DNA of 64,000 nucleotides from Blastobasis lacticolella. Lineage: Eukaryota > Arthropoda > Insecta > Lepidoptera > Blastobasidae. The notes under the pieces were generated by a model. It had not been told where the DNA came from. It ran no database searches and saw nothing but the letters and a program-made list of their open reading frames with translations. Position 1 is the first letter of the stretch; each line of letters begins with the position of its first letter. A program made the position numbers and the translations under genes. The DNA lies in NCBI GenBank assembly GCA_905147135.1, contig LR990046.1:10074501-10138500 (forward strand), in the 5' to 3' direction. This document shows positions 32,824 to 43,838 of this stretch, in pieces.

Positions 32824-35800
32824 ATGGATGTAGATTTACTTCGACCGGGTACAGTACCCATTTCTCCGGAAACAATACTGTGGTTCGAATTTCTTCTCGA
32901 TCCAGATTTGTTGAAACGGCATCTTAGTAAACCAAATCCAGGTAATGTACAGTTTTATTATATATATAACTTAATGCTATTGAACCCATTAAAATAATAG
33001 AAAGTTGACGAATATCCATTCATTTTTGTAGAACCATCTCCTAGTGAATTAATCGAAGAGTTCTTGTCGGTGGATACAAAAAATCCAAATTCAAAGCCAG
33101 CTAGTGAGAGAGTTGTTGATATTGATGCTCCTCCAAGCCCACCATCATCTACTACTAGTGCAGTACAATTGACAAAGAAACAGTTGTCTCTAAAAATCTT
33201 GGCACTGAAAGTCGCTGCTACTCTGCGATGGAACTTAGGTACGTTTGCATAAAATGCTTTAATTACAATTACGTATAGAACTATAAGTAGTACAATAATT
33301 AAATTATAAATTTTATTCTCAGATTTGTTTGAAATAAAATTGGCACCACAAATTCAACAGCAGTTAATGCAGGATCTTGTTTACATAAGTACTGATGCTG
33401 CTTTTTCCATATCTCCCCAGGTATGTCAAATTTTGTATGTTTTTACGAGCTTTTAACTCACAATGTTTGTATGTAAGTGTTGGATGACAATGCATTAATA
33501 TGGTATCATGGAGCTGGTCTGATGATGGAGTCGGAAAGTGGTCATAGGAACTAATGAATGCAACAAGATAAACCCATAATGTTTGGGCTGTTTGGAATGG
33601 CCTTTATGAGCACTATACCCCTAAATGATATGTAAGGTCAGATGATGATGACGGAAAGTGGTCATAGGCACTCCTAAACTACTAATGATATACCCATAGA
33701 GTTTGGAATTTGTCTTGTCTTGACAAGAACCCAGACTGATATTTGATGGTATCCAGTTAAAACGGAATGTGTATAAAAGCTTGTTATGAAAAAATCATCA
33801 TTTGAGATCTTATTCCTTCGGCTAACAAAATCATAATAACAATTTCACACACATATGTTACACAAGTCTTTATCAGACTCTAAATAGGCACTTAGATACA
33901 ACTCTCTTGTATGTATTATCTCTCATTTTTATTCATTGCAGGAAATACCTCAAGAATTACTTCAGAAGCCACAAGTTCAGTTTGCCTTGATCTTGTATCA
34001 TAGGTGGATACTCAGATTTCCTGTTAAAGCAGCTCTTTATGCTAAGTCTACAAAGATGCCATTTATTCATATGTAAGTTAATCATGTGTCTAAAAATTTT
34101 TTGTATTGTTAAGTCTCCTTGCATTGCAACTGTTATACAGTAAAATCCTCTGTATCTATAATTTGTTTGCAGTCCTGGTATGCAGCCTGATGGAGCTTAT
34201 AGTCCTATGAATCAAAATTTTGAGAAGATTTTACGAATGTCAGAAGGATCACGTATGCAAAGCATTCAATTCCTGGAAGAACTATTGACAATGTATAAAC
34301 CACCATCGAGTACAGGTCGCAGAGAGTCGATTAAAATAAAAGTTCCCGTAATGAAGACATTTGTTCATTTAACAGAGGACACGGACGATGTGAACCATGA
34401 CTGGAATTGTGCTGATGTAGTAATAAGTCAGTATGAACTGGCCATGCAAATTCATTTTGATCTTTGTTATAATTATTTTTTTTACGGACAACATGACCAG
34501 GCAAAGAAACATATACTGGGCTGTAGGGAAAATTCCATTTTACTGGAAAGAGAAATATCCATTTTTGGGTATGGCCCACATAAGCAGATGCCTTGGGGTG
34601 ACTTTTACTATGCAAGTATGGAAAAAGATGATATCCTTGGATACATTAGGGCACTGAATTTAGGCTTTGAGTTATTGAATGAGGAACCATCACTGTTACA
34701 AAAACTCGAGGAATCTAGAGCTAATCATTACACTGGAATTATAGCTATTTTGCAAGCTGATAACTTAGCAAGAGAAATCCCTTTAGTCCATAGGCAAACT
34801 ATGGAATTGGATATTCAAGGATCAGCCTCGAGCGGTGCTTTTACAGTGGCCAGAGATCTGCTAAATAGAGTTTCTGCCCTGAATGCAGTGAGATATGCGC
34901 TTGAAGGTGGCTTACCTTCCACACATCCAGATTTTATTAGTAAATTCAAAACAGTAGGCATAAAGTTCTTTGATTTACTTTTCTGGGCTTTGGGGCCAGT
35001 ATTAATGTCAGATCTATCCAGTAAAGACTGGGACAACTTACGAATGTTTTTCCTTCACTTGGCTACATCTCAGTGCAGAATACCTATTGACAGAATTGAT
35101 GAGTACTTGAAAAAACATGTCGGTGATGGTGCCCTACATATAAGGAGAAAATTAATATCTGATGAGCATTTGAATACAATTGTAAATGAGCCCATTAATT
35201 GTGACGACGAAAACATGGATATTCCGAAAGAACTACTCACAGACGATTGGGACTTGCCAGATTTTGATTTGAAAACTGTGCCTGAACTTGAGATTTCCAA
35301 AATGAAGAAGCGGCTCACTGATGCTTCGACTGCGGATGACGTCCGCATGTGTTTAGTGAAGCTGGCTATGCTCTCACCATCGTCACCTCTTTGGAAGATA
35401 AGTCCATCGTGGAAACCTGCTGGCGGTTTGGCGAATGCTCTTATATCTTTACCGAGAGGATTTTTGCAAGATTTTGGATATGTAGTATCAGGCGCAGCCA
35501 GGGCTCGAGCCGAGGCGGGTTGCGCACGTACAGCCTTATCTCTGTTGTCAGTATTAGAGGGAGAGGTCCGCAGCCAAATGGGCGGTGGAACGGAACCGAC
35601 ACTGTACAGGCTGTGCCGACTACTGTCTTGGGAAGTGCTGCTTCTTCAAATTAACGTCATGCTCAGTGAATGGCCCCACCATCGGCTTAATCTCACTGCA
35701 TTAGCTAACAAATGCAAGGCGTGTATGGCGGCGGCGAACTCGAACGACGGCATCGTACCTCGCCCACAGGTAGATAAAAATAAATAAAAAATAATGCTTC

Positions 35801-38800
35801 ATGCTCATCAACCCTATGCTTTTGCCCCATTAATCCAAAAACAATTTATCAACGCAATTAATGCAAGACTGCTTCCTAGCTGTTTTTTTTTTTAATATGC
35901 TTTGACAAATTCACACAGCGCCATCTAGCCCCAAAGCAAGCAAAGCTTGTATTATGGGTTTTATATAACTGATTTACTTTATTTTTAAATGTACTTATAC
36001 AAACTACACCCTGACCTGTAACAGAAATTAAAATTCAATATTTCACTGCTCGGCCGGGAATCGAACCCGGGACATCTGCGTGGCAGAATGGCCATGTTAA
36101 CTGACCCAACTGTTAATGATTTTATACTTATTTAAAACCCCATTCCTCATTATTAAATTCTTAGCCCTCCCTCGTGGTTTTCGCAAACCTTTGCTTCTGC
36201 AAACATTGAACTATCCCGTGGGATCTTATATATTCTTTGAGATCGGAAACTTCGACTTATCTGCAAGTGCCACTATAATACTATCTATCTGCATGTAGTG
36301 ATAGTGCTTACGCGGCGCAATACTGTGGAAATACATATTGATATAATTGGGTGTAATACACAGGTGCGAATGCCGAAAGCACGAATAAAATTGTTGGTCC
36401 AAGGGCCAATTCGTTTATAGTTTTCAGTGCTATTTGGCAGTACAAAGGTTGTACTCATCAAATCTAGATATAAGTAACTTACGCTATATTCTATTAAATA
36501 ACTATGTTTTCTTCCCGGTGAAAACTTGTAAAAGGCTTTGTGCTGTCCATGAACCAACAAATTCATGTTGTTAAATTTACTACAACTTTTCCGAATAAAT
36601 AAAAAATACCCCCATCAACCACCAACCCACCCAGATAATCGAGGCGTGCTGGGTGGCGCTGGTGAACGCGTGCGAGTGGGACGGCGCGGCGGCGGCGGCG
36701 GGCGCGGGCGAGGCGGCCGCGGCGCTCAGCGCGGCCTGCTTCGAACTCCAGCGCGGGAAGGGCACCAGGAAGTTTCCGCGGGCGCTCTGGGATTATGGTG
36801 AGTTTGCTCGATCATCATCATCACAGCCCATAACAGTCCACTGCAGGACTTTGGGCTTATTTCCACTCTTGGCGGGTTGGAGATCGCGGTGTTGTAAATA
36901 TTGATTGTAATGGGAAAACGCTGCTGCCCATTTTCCATCTTACTCGGCCACACGGGAATCAAATAATTTTGATAAAATATCAATGATTTAGGGCCGATTG
37001 TTCAATCCTCAGATAAAGTTTATTTGCCCGATAAAGTAATACACTGCCAAATTAAAACAAACTATAATCCTTTACAATTATGAAGTAATGATACAATTTT
37101 ATTTTAGTCGCATAATAACTTATCAGACTGATATGTTTTATTTGAGGATTGAAAAATCGGCCCTAAGTCTAACCGGTTCAGTGGCATACAAATGGTCTTA
37201 TAATCATCATCGCGTTAGTGACCCGGTCCGGGTCTGGGGTTCGCCTTGACCATGATCCAGGATTTGGCAAATCAAATAATTACAGTGGAGCGACTGCCAT
37301 CTGACCTCAGATTGGATCATGGTTACACATTCAGTCGCCTAAATGTGCAGGTTTTATCACCGTAAGAGCATCGGTTAACATCGTATATAACTCAAAAAAG
37401 AGACATTGATACATGGCCACAGTGAGATTCGAACCCGGCACCTCTCGCTTACGAATCGAATATCTTAACCATTTGGCTACCGACGTTCCTATACGTCTTA
37501 CTAATTGCCCGGGCCCTGCTGTAGCGGCAGCGTTTGCGAGACTGGTAACCAACGTTAGGCAACGTACGGTGACCGTTTCCTACTTCGATTCTAGTCAAAC
37601 TTTAGCACCGCAACGAGCTTGCCACTCGTGTTTCCTAATATCATTTGCGAAGCGAAGTTGACCAAGGTCTACCGCTGGCGACCCTGATCCTGGGTCAACA
37701 GTCTTGGGAGCCGCTTGGCACCCCATGACGGTTGACCGAAGATCAACTACTCCCAGCACTGCTTTTTAGATGTAATCTGCAGCGGTGGCCGAAAGTGAGG
37801 CTTAGTTTTGTCACGACTGCCCGAGGACAAGCTAATACTATCTCGGAACTCACAACAACTTTAATCACTATGTATAACAACCAACTCGGTGCGAACGCGG
37901 ACTTAGCCAACATGCGTCATGTATTTACACTCGCTATTTTACCTTTCAAACCGCAACAGAACGCTAGCCTTACCATATCACTCAGTAATACATCACAACG
38001 TTTGGTTACAGCTCTATCAATGTACCTGAACTCACCTACTTCCGGCGTGAAGCGTGGCGCGAGCGGTGCGGCTCGCGAGTCGGCGAGCGGCGCTAACGCG
38101 GCGACGGAGGCAAGGCTAGCCTTCAACGCACTGCTGGGCTCCCTCCGCGAGCCTCTAGCTGTCAGCGTAGCCCTCTCACTCCTCGCACGAATACACAACC
38201 TCCTAGTTGACGATTCAACTCTGGAACTGGTCGTGGAGTACACGGCCCTCTGGCCCACCTCCATTCTCAACGTGAACAACTACAACGTGAAATACGTGCT
38301 GGAGTCCCTCACCGAAATGCTCGAGAGGAACCTGAAGTTGTACCCGGACAACACCTCTTGGTGAGTTTCAATCTCTCTATTTTATTTATGCTACTCAGTA
38401 AGAAATGAGCAGACAGGCTACCTGGCGGTAAGAGGTAACTATAGCCCATAACATCTACGATTTAGCTAAGGTAACAAAATCGGAGAACCGCTGGTGCGTT
38501 GTCGCTTGTCACTGTGAGGACGACGACGAAATACCTCATGCCTTTGCTGAAGTAATTGAAGTGTGCTATTGACAGTGTAAAAAATTAAAATGTTAGTTAA
38601 CAAAATTGCGTACCAATTTGTGTTATTGAAGCCTTTAGAGTCCTAAGAAATCACCATCATGAACAACTTATAACCATCTTCATAGTACCTAGGGATATTT
38701 AGTACCCGGGTACAATCTGAGCACCATACTCGGGTACCCGAGTACCTATATTAAAAAGATTTGTTGATGTGTCGCAGCCATCTGGTTAAATTAGCCATTT

Positions 38801-39589
38801 AATTAGAAGGCTAGTCCGTTTATTTAACGCCGGCATTCAATTGAATGGCTAAAGGGCAACTAGCCAAGTAGTTGAATGTAACGTGCAGCTACTTGGCTGA
38901 ACGTTATTTAGCCATTTTGTTAATAGAATACATATGTTTGGTTTGAGTGACTTAAATTATATGATAACCTTACTTAAGATAAAAAAATACGAATTTATAA
39001 ATATAATTTTTAGTTAAAACGAAAATATTAGTGGCAACAAATTCAATTAGTAATTGCATTGCGAGTACCTATAAAATTTATAGTGTTTACCACAATAATA
39101 ACTTTAAACTTATGACTTATTAACTATTTGCTAGTATAGTATAGGATTGTATACCACTTTCTTATTTTATAATATTAAATATAAAATGGCACGAAACTTT
39201 CTCAGACATTTGTTTCTAATTGTAAGTATGAAAAGAAAATGAACAAATTAAGTTATCCTTATTCTTACTTAAAAACATCTAGGTACCACACTTTAAATTT
39301 AGTTAAAACGATAAAAATACAAAAACATTGCTTGCTGTGCGAGCTGTCTGACGCCATATTTCCATCGTTGCGCGCGCAGTAATTATGCGTTAGGATCACC
39401 GCTCAATAGGGCTATAGATGGATATGAAAAACATTTGTCCAAAACTATCGATATTTTCCATCTTGACCGCACACCCTTTTTGAGCGGGGTTCTTAAGTTT
39501 CTACAGTCTCGGTAAAGGATGATGATAGTGACGTGATATCACTATTATCAGTGATCACTAGAATAGGTATAGGCATACAAATGAACATT

Positions 39590-39620
<31 letters not shown>

Positions 39621-42575
39621 ACACACACATACGCAAACGTTATTACTAAGTTCATTTATCATTATTATTTTATCATTGTTATTATTATTTTATCCGTATC
39701 ATCACTGAACAAATCTATGGGTACTTTGCTGTTTGGTATTCTTAGCTTCACTAATCCCATTTGTAAATTGCAGTTTTGTAATTGGCAGTACCACCATCTG
39801 TATCTGATTGTAAACAAATGTACATTGCTGTAAGACTGTGAAATAAATAAATAAATATTTGTTTTAATGACTACTAATGCTGCAGTGGATAAAATTTGAA
39901 CTAAATTTAAATCACCTGCCTGATTTTACGTCAGCCGCCTTCAAAAGGCTGGCTTACAATAAGCTAACTAGTTAAACGTTAAGCGTTGATTGTTCTATCA
40001 ACTATCGGCCTAGGTATTCAATTGAATGCCGGCGTTTAGTTAACAGGCTAGCCTACTCATTAAATGGCTGATTTAACCAGATGGCTGCGACAGATGCACC
40101 ATTACGAATTTAAAGCAATGAGGAGTTTTCCAGTAGGTATTGATAGTTGGTTTCAAAAAGCATCAAGAGATGGCGCTCCTACAATTTTGGTAATCTTTTT
40201 TAAATCTGTATGATTGTGGCAGTGATTTCATGCAGCCAACTAATACTAAACTTAAAAATAAAATGTTTTTTAATATAAACATAATTGTTAAAGGTTGAAC
40301 GAAATGTAAAAATTAATATTTATAGAAGTTGGCACTATGTTCCATTATTATTACAACCTCTAAAATGGTTGAAAACTATTGACAAATACAATATTATCCA
40401 ATACAACGTACCCAGTGTTTATATTCTGTTAGCTAAGAACCTACTTCAAGCGATTATCAATTACCAAAATTGTCGGGGCGCCAGCTAGTGAGTGGTTAGG
40501 AATGCTTTAGATACCTATTGGAAAACTGCTCATTACTCCATAAGTTATGACTGTCAACTGTGTTCACGTGTAGTTAAATAATATTACATATATTATACTA
40601 GCTTAATTGTACAGATAATAAAATGCGATTTATGTTTGAATAAGATTTCGGCCATGCGGCCGCCGCGACTGGCGCGCAAATGGCCAAATCAGGATATCCA
40701 ATTTTCACACATTTGGCAGCAAACGACCGTATTTCGCTAATAACTTACCGAATATTGTATTCTATCGTCTCTGGTGTAACGGCGTAGACATATGCCCAAA
40801 GAAAATAATCTAATGGAGTTAAATCGCACAGTCTCGTTTGCCAACGTGAAACTATTCGTTGATGAAAATTTTTTTCACCATACAAAATGTTGTTTATCAA
40901 TGAAGTCCACTTTTGGTTGAATGATTTTGACTTTTGGTAGAAATAAACACGCAGCCGCAGCTTTGGCCGAAATCATATTCAAACGTAAATATGGCATTTC
41001 ATACTTTTACAATAAAGCTAGTTTCACTGAATATATTAACAATAATTTTTTTTGTTATATTTCAACTTGAAAACCAAAGGTTTAAAAAAACACATACATA
41101 CATTTTCTAAAAAAAATAGCATATACCCGAATACCCGTGTACCCGGGTGTCTTAAAAAGTCGGGTACGCGAAAACCCTAATAGTACCTCACAAATATTGG
41201 TGGCTTAGTTTGGATTTAAATCTTAATCTATCTCACACACAATGCTTGCAAACTATAGATATAGCTTAAGTCAGTATATTCCTGCGGTGGCTATGACGTG
41301 ATTATAGATAATGATGCGAGTCTTCATTTGACATCTGATAGTATTTAGATAGTAGATTATTGCCATAACCTCCACACTTGGCAGACGGGTTGGAGATCGC
41401 AGTGTTGTAGACATAAAAATGGAAAACGCTGTTGCCCATTTCCCAACCTATGGACTCCTAACTTTTCTCTAAAACAGCCTTGTACGACACCCACGAGTGT
41501 AGGTGCTATTCTACTCTGTCGTACACCACACGGGCACACAGTCCATTTATTCATGCAAAAGTCTTCTCATTGCAACACTACGCTACAAAAAATAACGATA
41601 TCCTCTATGTATGTATCAAAATTGACGATATATATATTCATGACTCGTCCCAGGCTCCGGCTATACGGCGACGTGGAGCTGGCCGGGGGACGCTACGGCG
41701 CGGCGCTTCGGCGCTACCTGTGCGCGCTGGCGGCCGGCTCGTGGCACTTCGCGAAGCGCGCCCCGGACGAGGGAGGCTTGGCTCGTCGCGCCGCGAGATG
41801 CTGCCAAGCTTTGGGAGCGCCCACGCAGGCAGCAGCGCTCTGCCAGCTGCCTGACGAACCAGATTACACGACGGCGTTCAAATGCCTCGCGGAGAAGGTG
41901 AGTTGATGCTGCTCTGTGGCCAGTTTCTTGGTGTTTGACTCTTTTATCATCATCCTGCTGGACATATGCCTCCTCTATGGAGCGCCACATAAATCAGCCA
42001 ATTTGACCAATCGTAGTCTCCAGCTGAGAGCATGTCTGCCCCAATCTTAGTTAAGCAGTATTTCAGCTTGTAAAGTCTATCAACCACTTTCGGATTTAAT
42101 TCCCTATCATGTCAATTCGAGTCAGTTTCGACTTGCAGACCGAACCGTAGAGCCTCCGCCATACTTTCATCGCACATGTTATCGGGTTTATAACCACGGC
42201 TACCCCTATTTCGACGCAGTTGCATGCGTCATGGTCACGAGTGCGATGAAAGTGTAGTGAATGATCACGAAAGTCTTAAAACCTCCGCAAGGCAGCTATC
42301 CCCTATTCCCTGACCACCCCTCAATCCCCCAGCAGACCGGCAACGCGGCGGACGCGATGGACGCGTACTACGGCTGCCTGTGGGACGGCACGCTGCTAGA
42401 AGTGGGGGTGGCTTTGCACGCGCGTCGCGGCGAAGGCGGGCGGCGCGCGCGAGCCGTGAAGGCCGCCGGCGCGTTGGAGCTCAACGCCAACAATAGCGAG
42501 GATATACAGCGAGAGGCGGCTGCCACGAGGCGCGCGAGGCTGCTCCGGGCGCTGACCAACCAGTACGTCGCTTGA
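32824..42575 (+). CDS. IntS8: Integrator complex subunit 8 (IntS8), complete, nine coding exons
   Basis: Exons 32824-32941, 33032-33238, 33323-33420, 33942-34072, 34173-35769, 36635-36797, 38012-38360, 41654-41897 and 42333-42575 join with consistent phases (1,1,0,2,0,1,2,0) to 3150 nt, 1049 residues. Human INTS8 has 995. The start region (SPETILWFEFLLDPDLLKRHL) matches the family N-terminus WFEFLLE..LL..HL, and LKILALKVAATLRWNL matches LKLLALKVAAHLKWDL. Near the C-terminus LREPLAVSVALSLLARIHNL matches LREPLVLTIILSLFVKLHN, and AMDAYYGCLWDGTLLE matches the AMDSYYDYIWD.T.LE block. The protein is made of TPR-like alpha-helical repeats and scaffolds PP2A binding in the nuclear Integrator complex, which processes snRNA 3' ends and terminates paused Pol II. 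Exons 6 and 8 are unusually GC- and Ala-rich compared with exon 5. Introns 5-7 are full of SINEs and MITEs. Confidence 0.93.
34173..35769 (+). CDS. IntS8: IntS8 exon 5 (large central exon)
   Basis: 1597 nt encoding residues about 185-717. Acceptor GTTTGCAG ends at 34172; donor CCACAG|GTAG at 35769. It contains the central helical-repeat region (for example ADVVISQYELAMQIHFDLCY and DWDNLRMFFLHLATSQCRIP). The frame is unbroken. Confidence 0.93.
35880..36117 (-). mobile_element. tRNA-derived SINE (family C) in IntS8 intron 5
   Basis: On the minus strand it starts with a tRNA-like head ending 'CCCGGGTTCGATTCCCGGCC' (B box), passes through the body shared with 21895-22100 ('TAGATGGCGCTGTGTGAATT') and ends in an A-run (plus-strand T-run at 35882-35893). 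Confidence 0.75.
36635..36797 (+). CDS. IntS8: IntS8 exon 6 (alanine-rich)
   Basis: Acceptor CCACCCAG, then IIEACWVALVNACEWDG, an alanine/glycine-rich run and RKFPRALWDY, then donor ATG|GTGAGT in phase 1. EACWVALVNACEW corresponds to EECVAFMLNWREN of the human protein and LWDY to LWEV. The A/G-rich insertion of about 20 residues is specific to this gene. Confidence 0.85.
36811..36960 (+). mobile_element. SINE-like repeat (family B), partial, in IntS8 intron 6
   Basis: Begins ATCATCATCACAGCCCATAA, contains GTCCACTGCAGGACTTTGGG, GGCGGGTTGGAGATCGCGGT and GGAAAACGCTGCTGCCCATT. The 3' part is lost. Confidence 0.7.
36991..37163. mobile_element. 173-bp MITE flanked by TA (mariner-type) in IntS8 intron 6
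   Basis: The left end GGGCCGATTGTTCAATCCTC and the right end read on the minus strand, GGGCCGATTTTTCAATCCTC, differ at one base. Both flanks are TA. The interior is non-coding. Short TIRs and TA target sites fit a Tc1/mariner-type MITE. Confidence 0.85.
37193..37490 (-). mobile_element. tRNA-type SINE (family A) in IntS8 intron 6
   Basis: On the minus strand: tRNA-like head (CGTCGGTAGCCAAATGGTTA then GGGTTCGAATCTCACTGTGG), then 'ACCGATGCTCTTACGGTGA', 'CCTGCACATTTAGGCGACT' and 'CCAAATCCTGGATCATGG'. It lacks one internal block (about 25 bp) present in the 57.5-kb copy. Confidence 0.8.
38012..38360 (+). CDS. IntS8: IntS8 exon 7
   Basis: The acceptor TTTGGTTACAG was chosen because it restores the phase left by exon 6 (G|CT) and joins LWDY directly to ALSMYLNSPTSGVKRG, as the family alignment requires. 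The same frame stays open upstream to 37732, but no upstream acceptor there both fits the phase and has a good pyrimidine tract. Ends TCTTG|GTGAGT, phase 2. Confidence 0.78.
38768..40097. mobile_element. 1.3-kb DNA element with ~75-bp TIRs in IntS8 intron 7
   Basis: Left TGTCGCAGCCATCTGGTTAA and right (minus strand) TGTCGCAGCCATCTGGTTAA are identical over 20 bp. Inverted similarity continues for about 75 bp to GCCGGCATTCAATTGAAT on each side. The interior is AT-rich with a CA microsatellite. No transposase was seen. Confidence 0.85.
39591..39633. repeat. (CA)n microsatellite
   Basis: About 43 bp of CA repeats with a TA interruption lies inside the TIR element of IntS8 intron 7. Confidence 0.95.
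40120..40531 (+). mobile_element. MITE family M, copy 2 (412 bp), in IntS8 intron 7
   Basis: Same ends as copy 1 (GAGGAGTTTTCCAGTAGGTA ... TACCTATTGGAAAACTGCTC), flanked by AT on each side. It differs from copy 1 by scattered substitutions and small indels. Confidence 0.85.
41363..41537 (+). mobile_element. SINE-like repeat (family B), 5'-truncated, in IntS8 intron 7
   Basis: Starts at 'TTGCCATAACCTCCACACTT', contains GGGTTGGAGATCGCAGTGTT and 'GGAAAACGCTGTTGCCCATT', and ends in 'CTCTGTCGTACACCACACGG' 116 bp before IntS8 exon 8. Confidence 0.7.
42333..42575 (+). CDS. IntS8: IntS8 exon 9 (C-terminus) with NAGNAG acceptor
   Basis: The acceptor reads CCCCCAGCAG, so splicing could start at 42333 (adds Gln) or 42336. 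Both keep the frame. It encodes TGNAADAMDAYYGCLWD, ending LLRALTNQYVA before TGA at 42573-42575. Confidence 0.9.
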   Translation, partial: QTGNAADAMDAYYGCLWDGTLLEVGVALHARRGEGGRRARAVKAAGALELNANNSEDIQREAAATRRARLLRALTNQYVA

Positions 42576-42614
42576 CGGGACCACAGCGGCCGGATCACGT
42601 CACCCGAGACCGGA

Positions 42615-42752
42615 ACTTTCAACCGTCCGAATTGGATTCGAATGCGAGCTACCTATCTCTTTTACACTCCTCGCAGCTTACTGCGGGGGTAAAAGAAATA
42701 GGAAGCTAATTCCAAGAATAAGGATTTCGAACTCCAATTCGAACGGTTCAAA
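42615..42752. repeat. Foldback (long hairpin) in the IntS8 3' UTR
   Basis: CAACCGTCCGAATTGGATTC...CTACCTATCTCTTTTAC on the left is mirrored by GTAAAAGAAATAGGAAGCTA...CTCCAATTCGAACGGTTC on the right, with a short centre (CTCGCAGCTTACTGCGGGG) that itself folds. The arms are about 60 nt and imperfect. The transcript would form a long stem about 40-180 nt after the stop codon. Confidence 0.75.
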
Positions 42753-42944
42753 ACTACGATGTCAGAGCTGCCAGTGGCCAGACAATGACGCAGCTTGATA
42801 AATGTATATCGACCGGAAATACACTAAGCAAAATATTGTAAATTGATAAAACATGACTATGCTAAACTATGCAAAACTATGCTACACTACATGTGTGGGA
42901 AGATGATAAAAATGTACATTGATAAGAGAGTTCGTTTATGGTTT

Positions 42945-42950
42945 AATAAA
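42945..42950 (+). terminator. Poly(A) signal of IntS8
   Basis: Canonical AATAAA 370 bases after the stop codon, followed by GT-rich bases (GTTGTAAAATTC). No earlier canonical AATAAA was seen in the 3' UTR. Confidence 0.7.
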
Positions 42951-42973
42951 GAAACGTTGTAAAATTCAAAGCA

Positions 42974-42979
42974 TTTATT
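42974..42979 (-). terminator. Candidate poly(A) signal of LITAF-like gene 3
   Basis: TTTATT on the plus strand is AATAAA on the minus strand, about 860 bases past the minus-strand stop at 43839. If used, the two convergent transcripts would end within a few tens of bases of each other or overlap. A nearer signal cannot be excluded. Confidence 0.4.
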
Positions 42980-43838
42980 ATTTCTGTTTACTAATGTCGA
43001 TAATACAAAAAAAATAAAGTCATACAGCTACATGGCATGGTTACTTAATAAATCTACTACATAAGATTCTATGACTTAATACTAGGAATTTTCGAAGGCC
43101 AGTCTTATTTTAAGCTGATTGCACAGTAACGCGGGTCGGCGTGGGAGGCAAGCCAGCCACGTTGTGGCACCCACGCCACAGATAATTAATAATTCCCACG
43201 CGAACCGTAAAGTGCGTAACATTGAATAAAAATCTTTCAAAAATCGTGAAACCTATTTGTATTTTGTAAAAGATGTTGCTTTCATGCTAACCTATTGTGT
43301 CAGATTGTCATGTCTATCAAAACAGGCAACAAGAATTTTCTCTATTTTGGCCCACAAAATCGACTAAGAATAATTTCTTAAAATTAATGACACGTCAGGG
43401 TTTACATACATCTTAAATGTTAATCAAAATGCCGCACACAGCCATTAGCCCACTGCATTTATCATGTTACTCCGGCGAATACACAAATCCACCATAGTCA
43501 ATCAATGGGTATTACTTACTTTAAGTATTTATTATAGGTATGTGGGATACATTAAATAACTATTGTACTTTCACGTGCGGTTGATACAAAGACATATCAA
43601 TAAGGTAAATAGCTATAAAATTAGGTAGGTAGGTTTATTTATATACTCAATAACTTTTAACCAGGCCAAAGTTTACGATATTGTAACAAAGTTGCAATGT
43701 AATTTGAATAACATATCAGATAACGTACCTAACTGCACAGAGAACAAAATTGCGGCCGTAAATACAAGCATTCTCAACTTTGTACTTATATAGAAAAATA
43801 GAAAATAATATAAAAAGGCAACATTACTCTGGAAATAT
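42980..43838 (-). other. Probable 3' UTR of LITAF-like gene 3 / convergent intergenic spacer
   Basis: About 860 bp of AT-rich sequence without a gene lies between the two convergent stops. It contains a short GTAGGTAGGT run (43624-43634). Confidence 0.4.
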
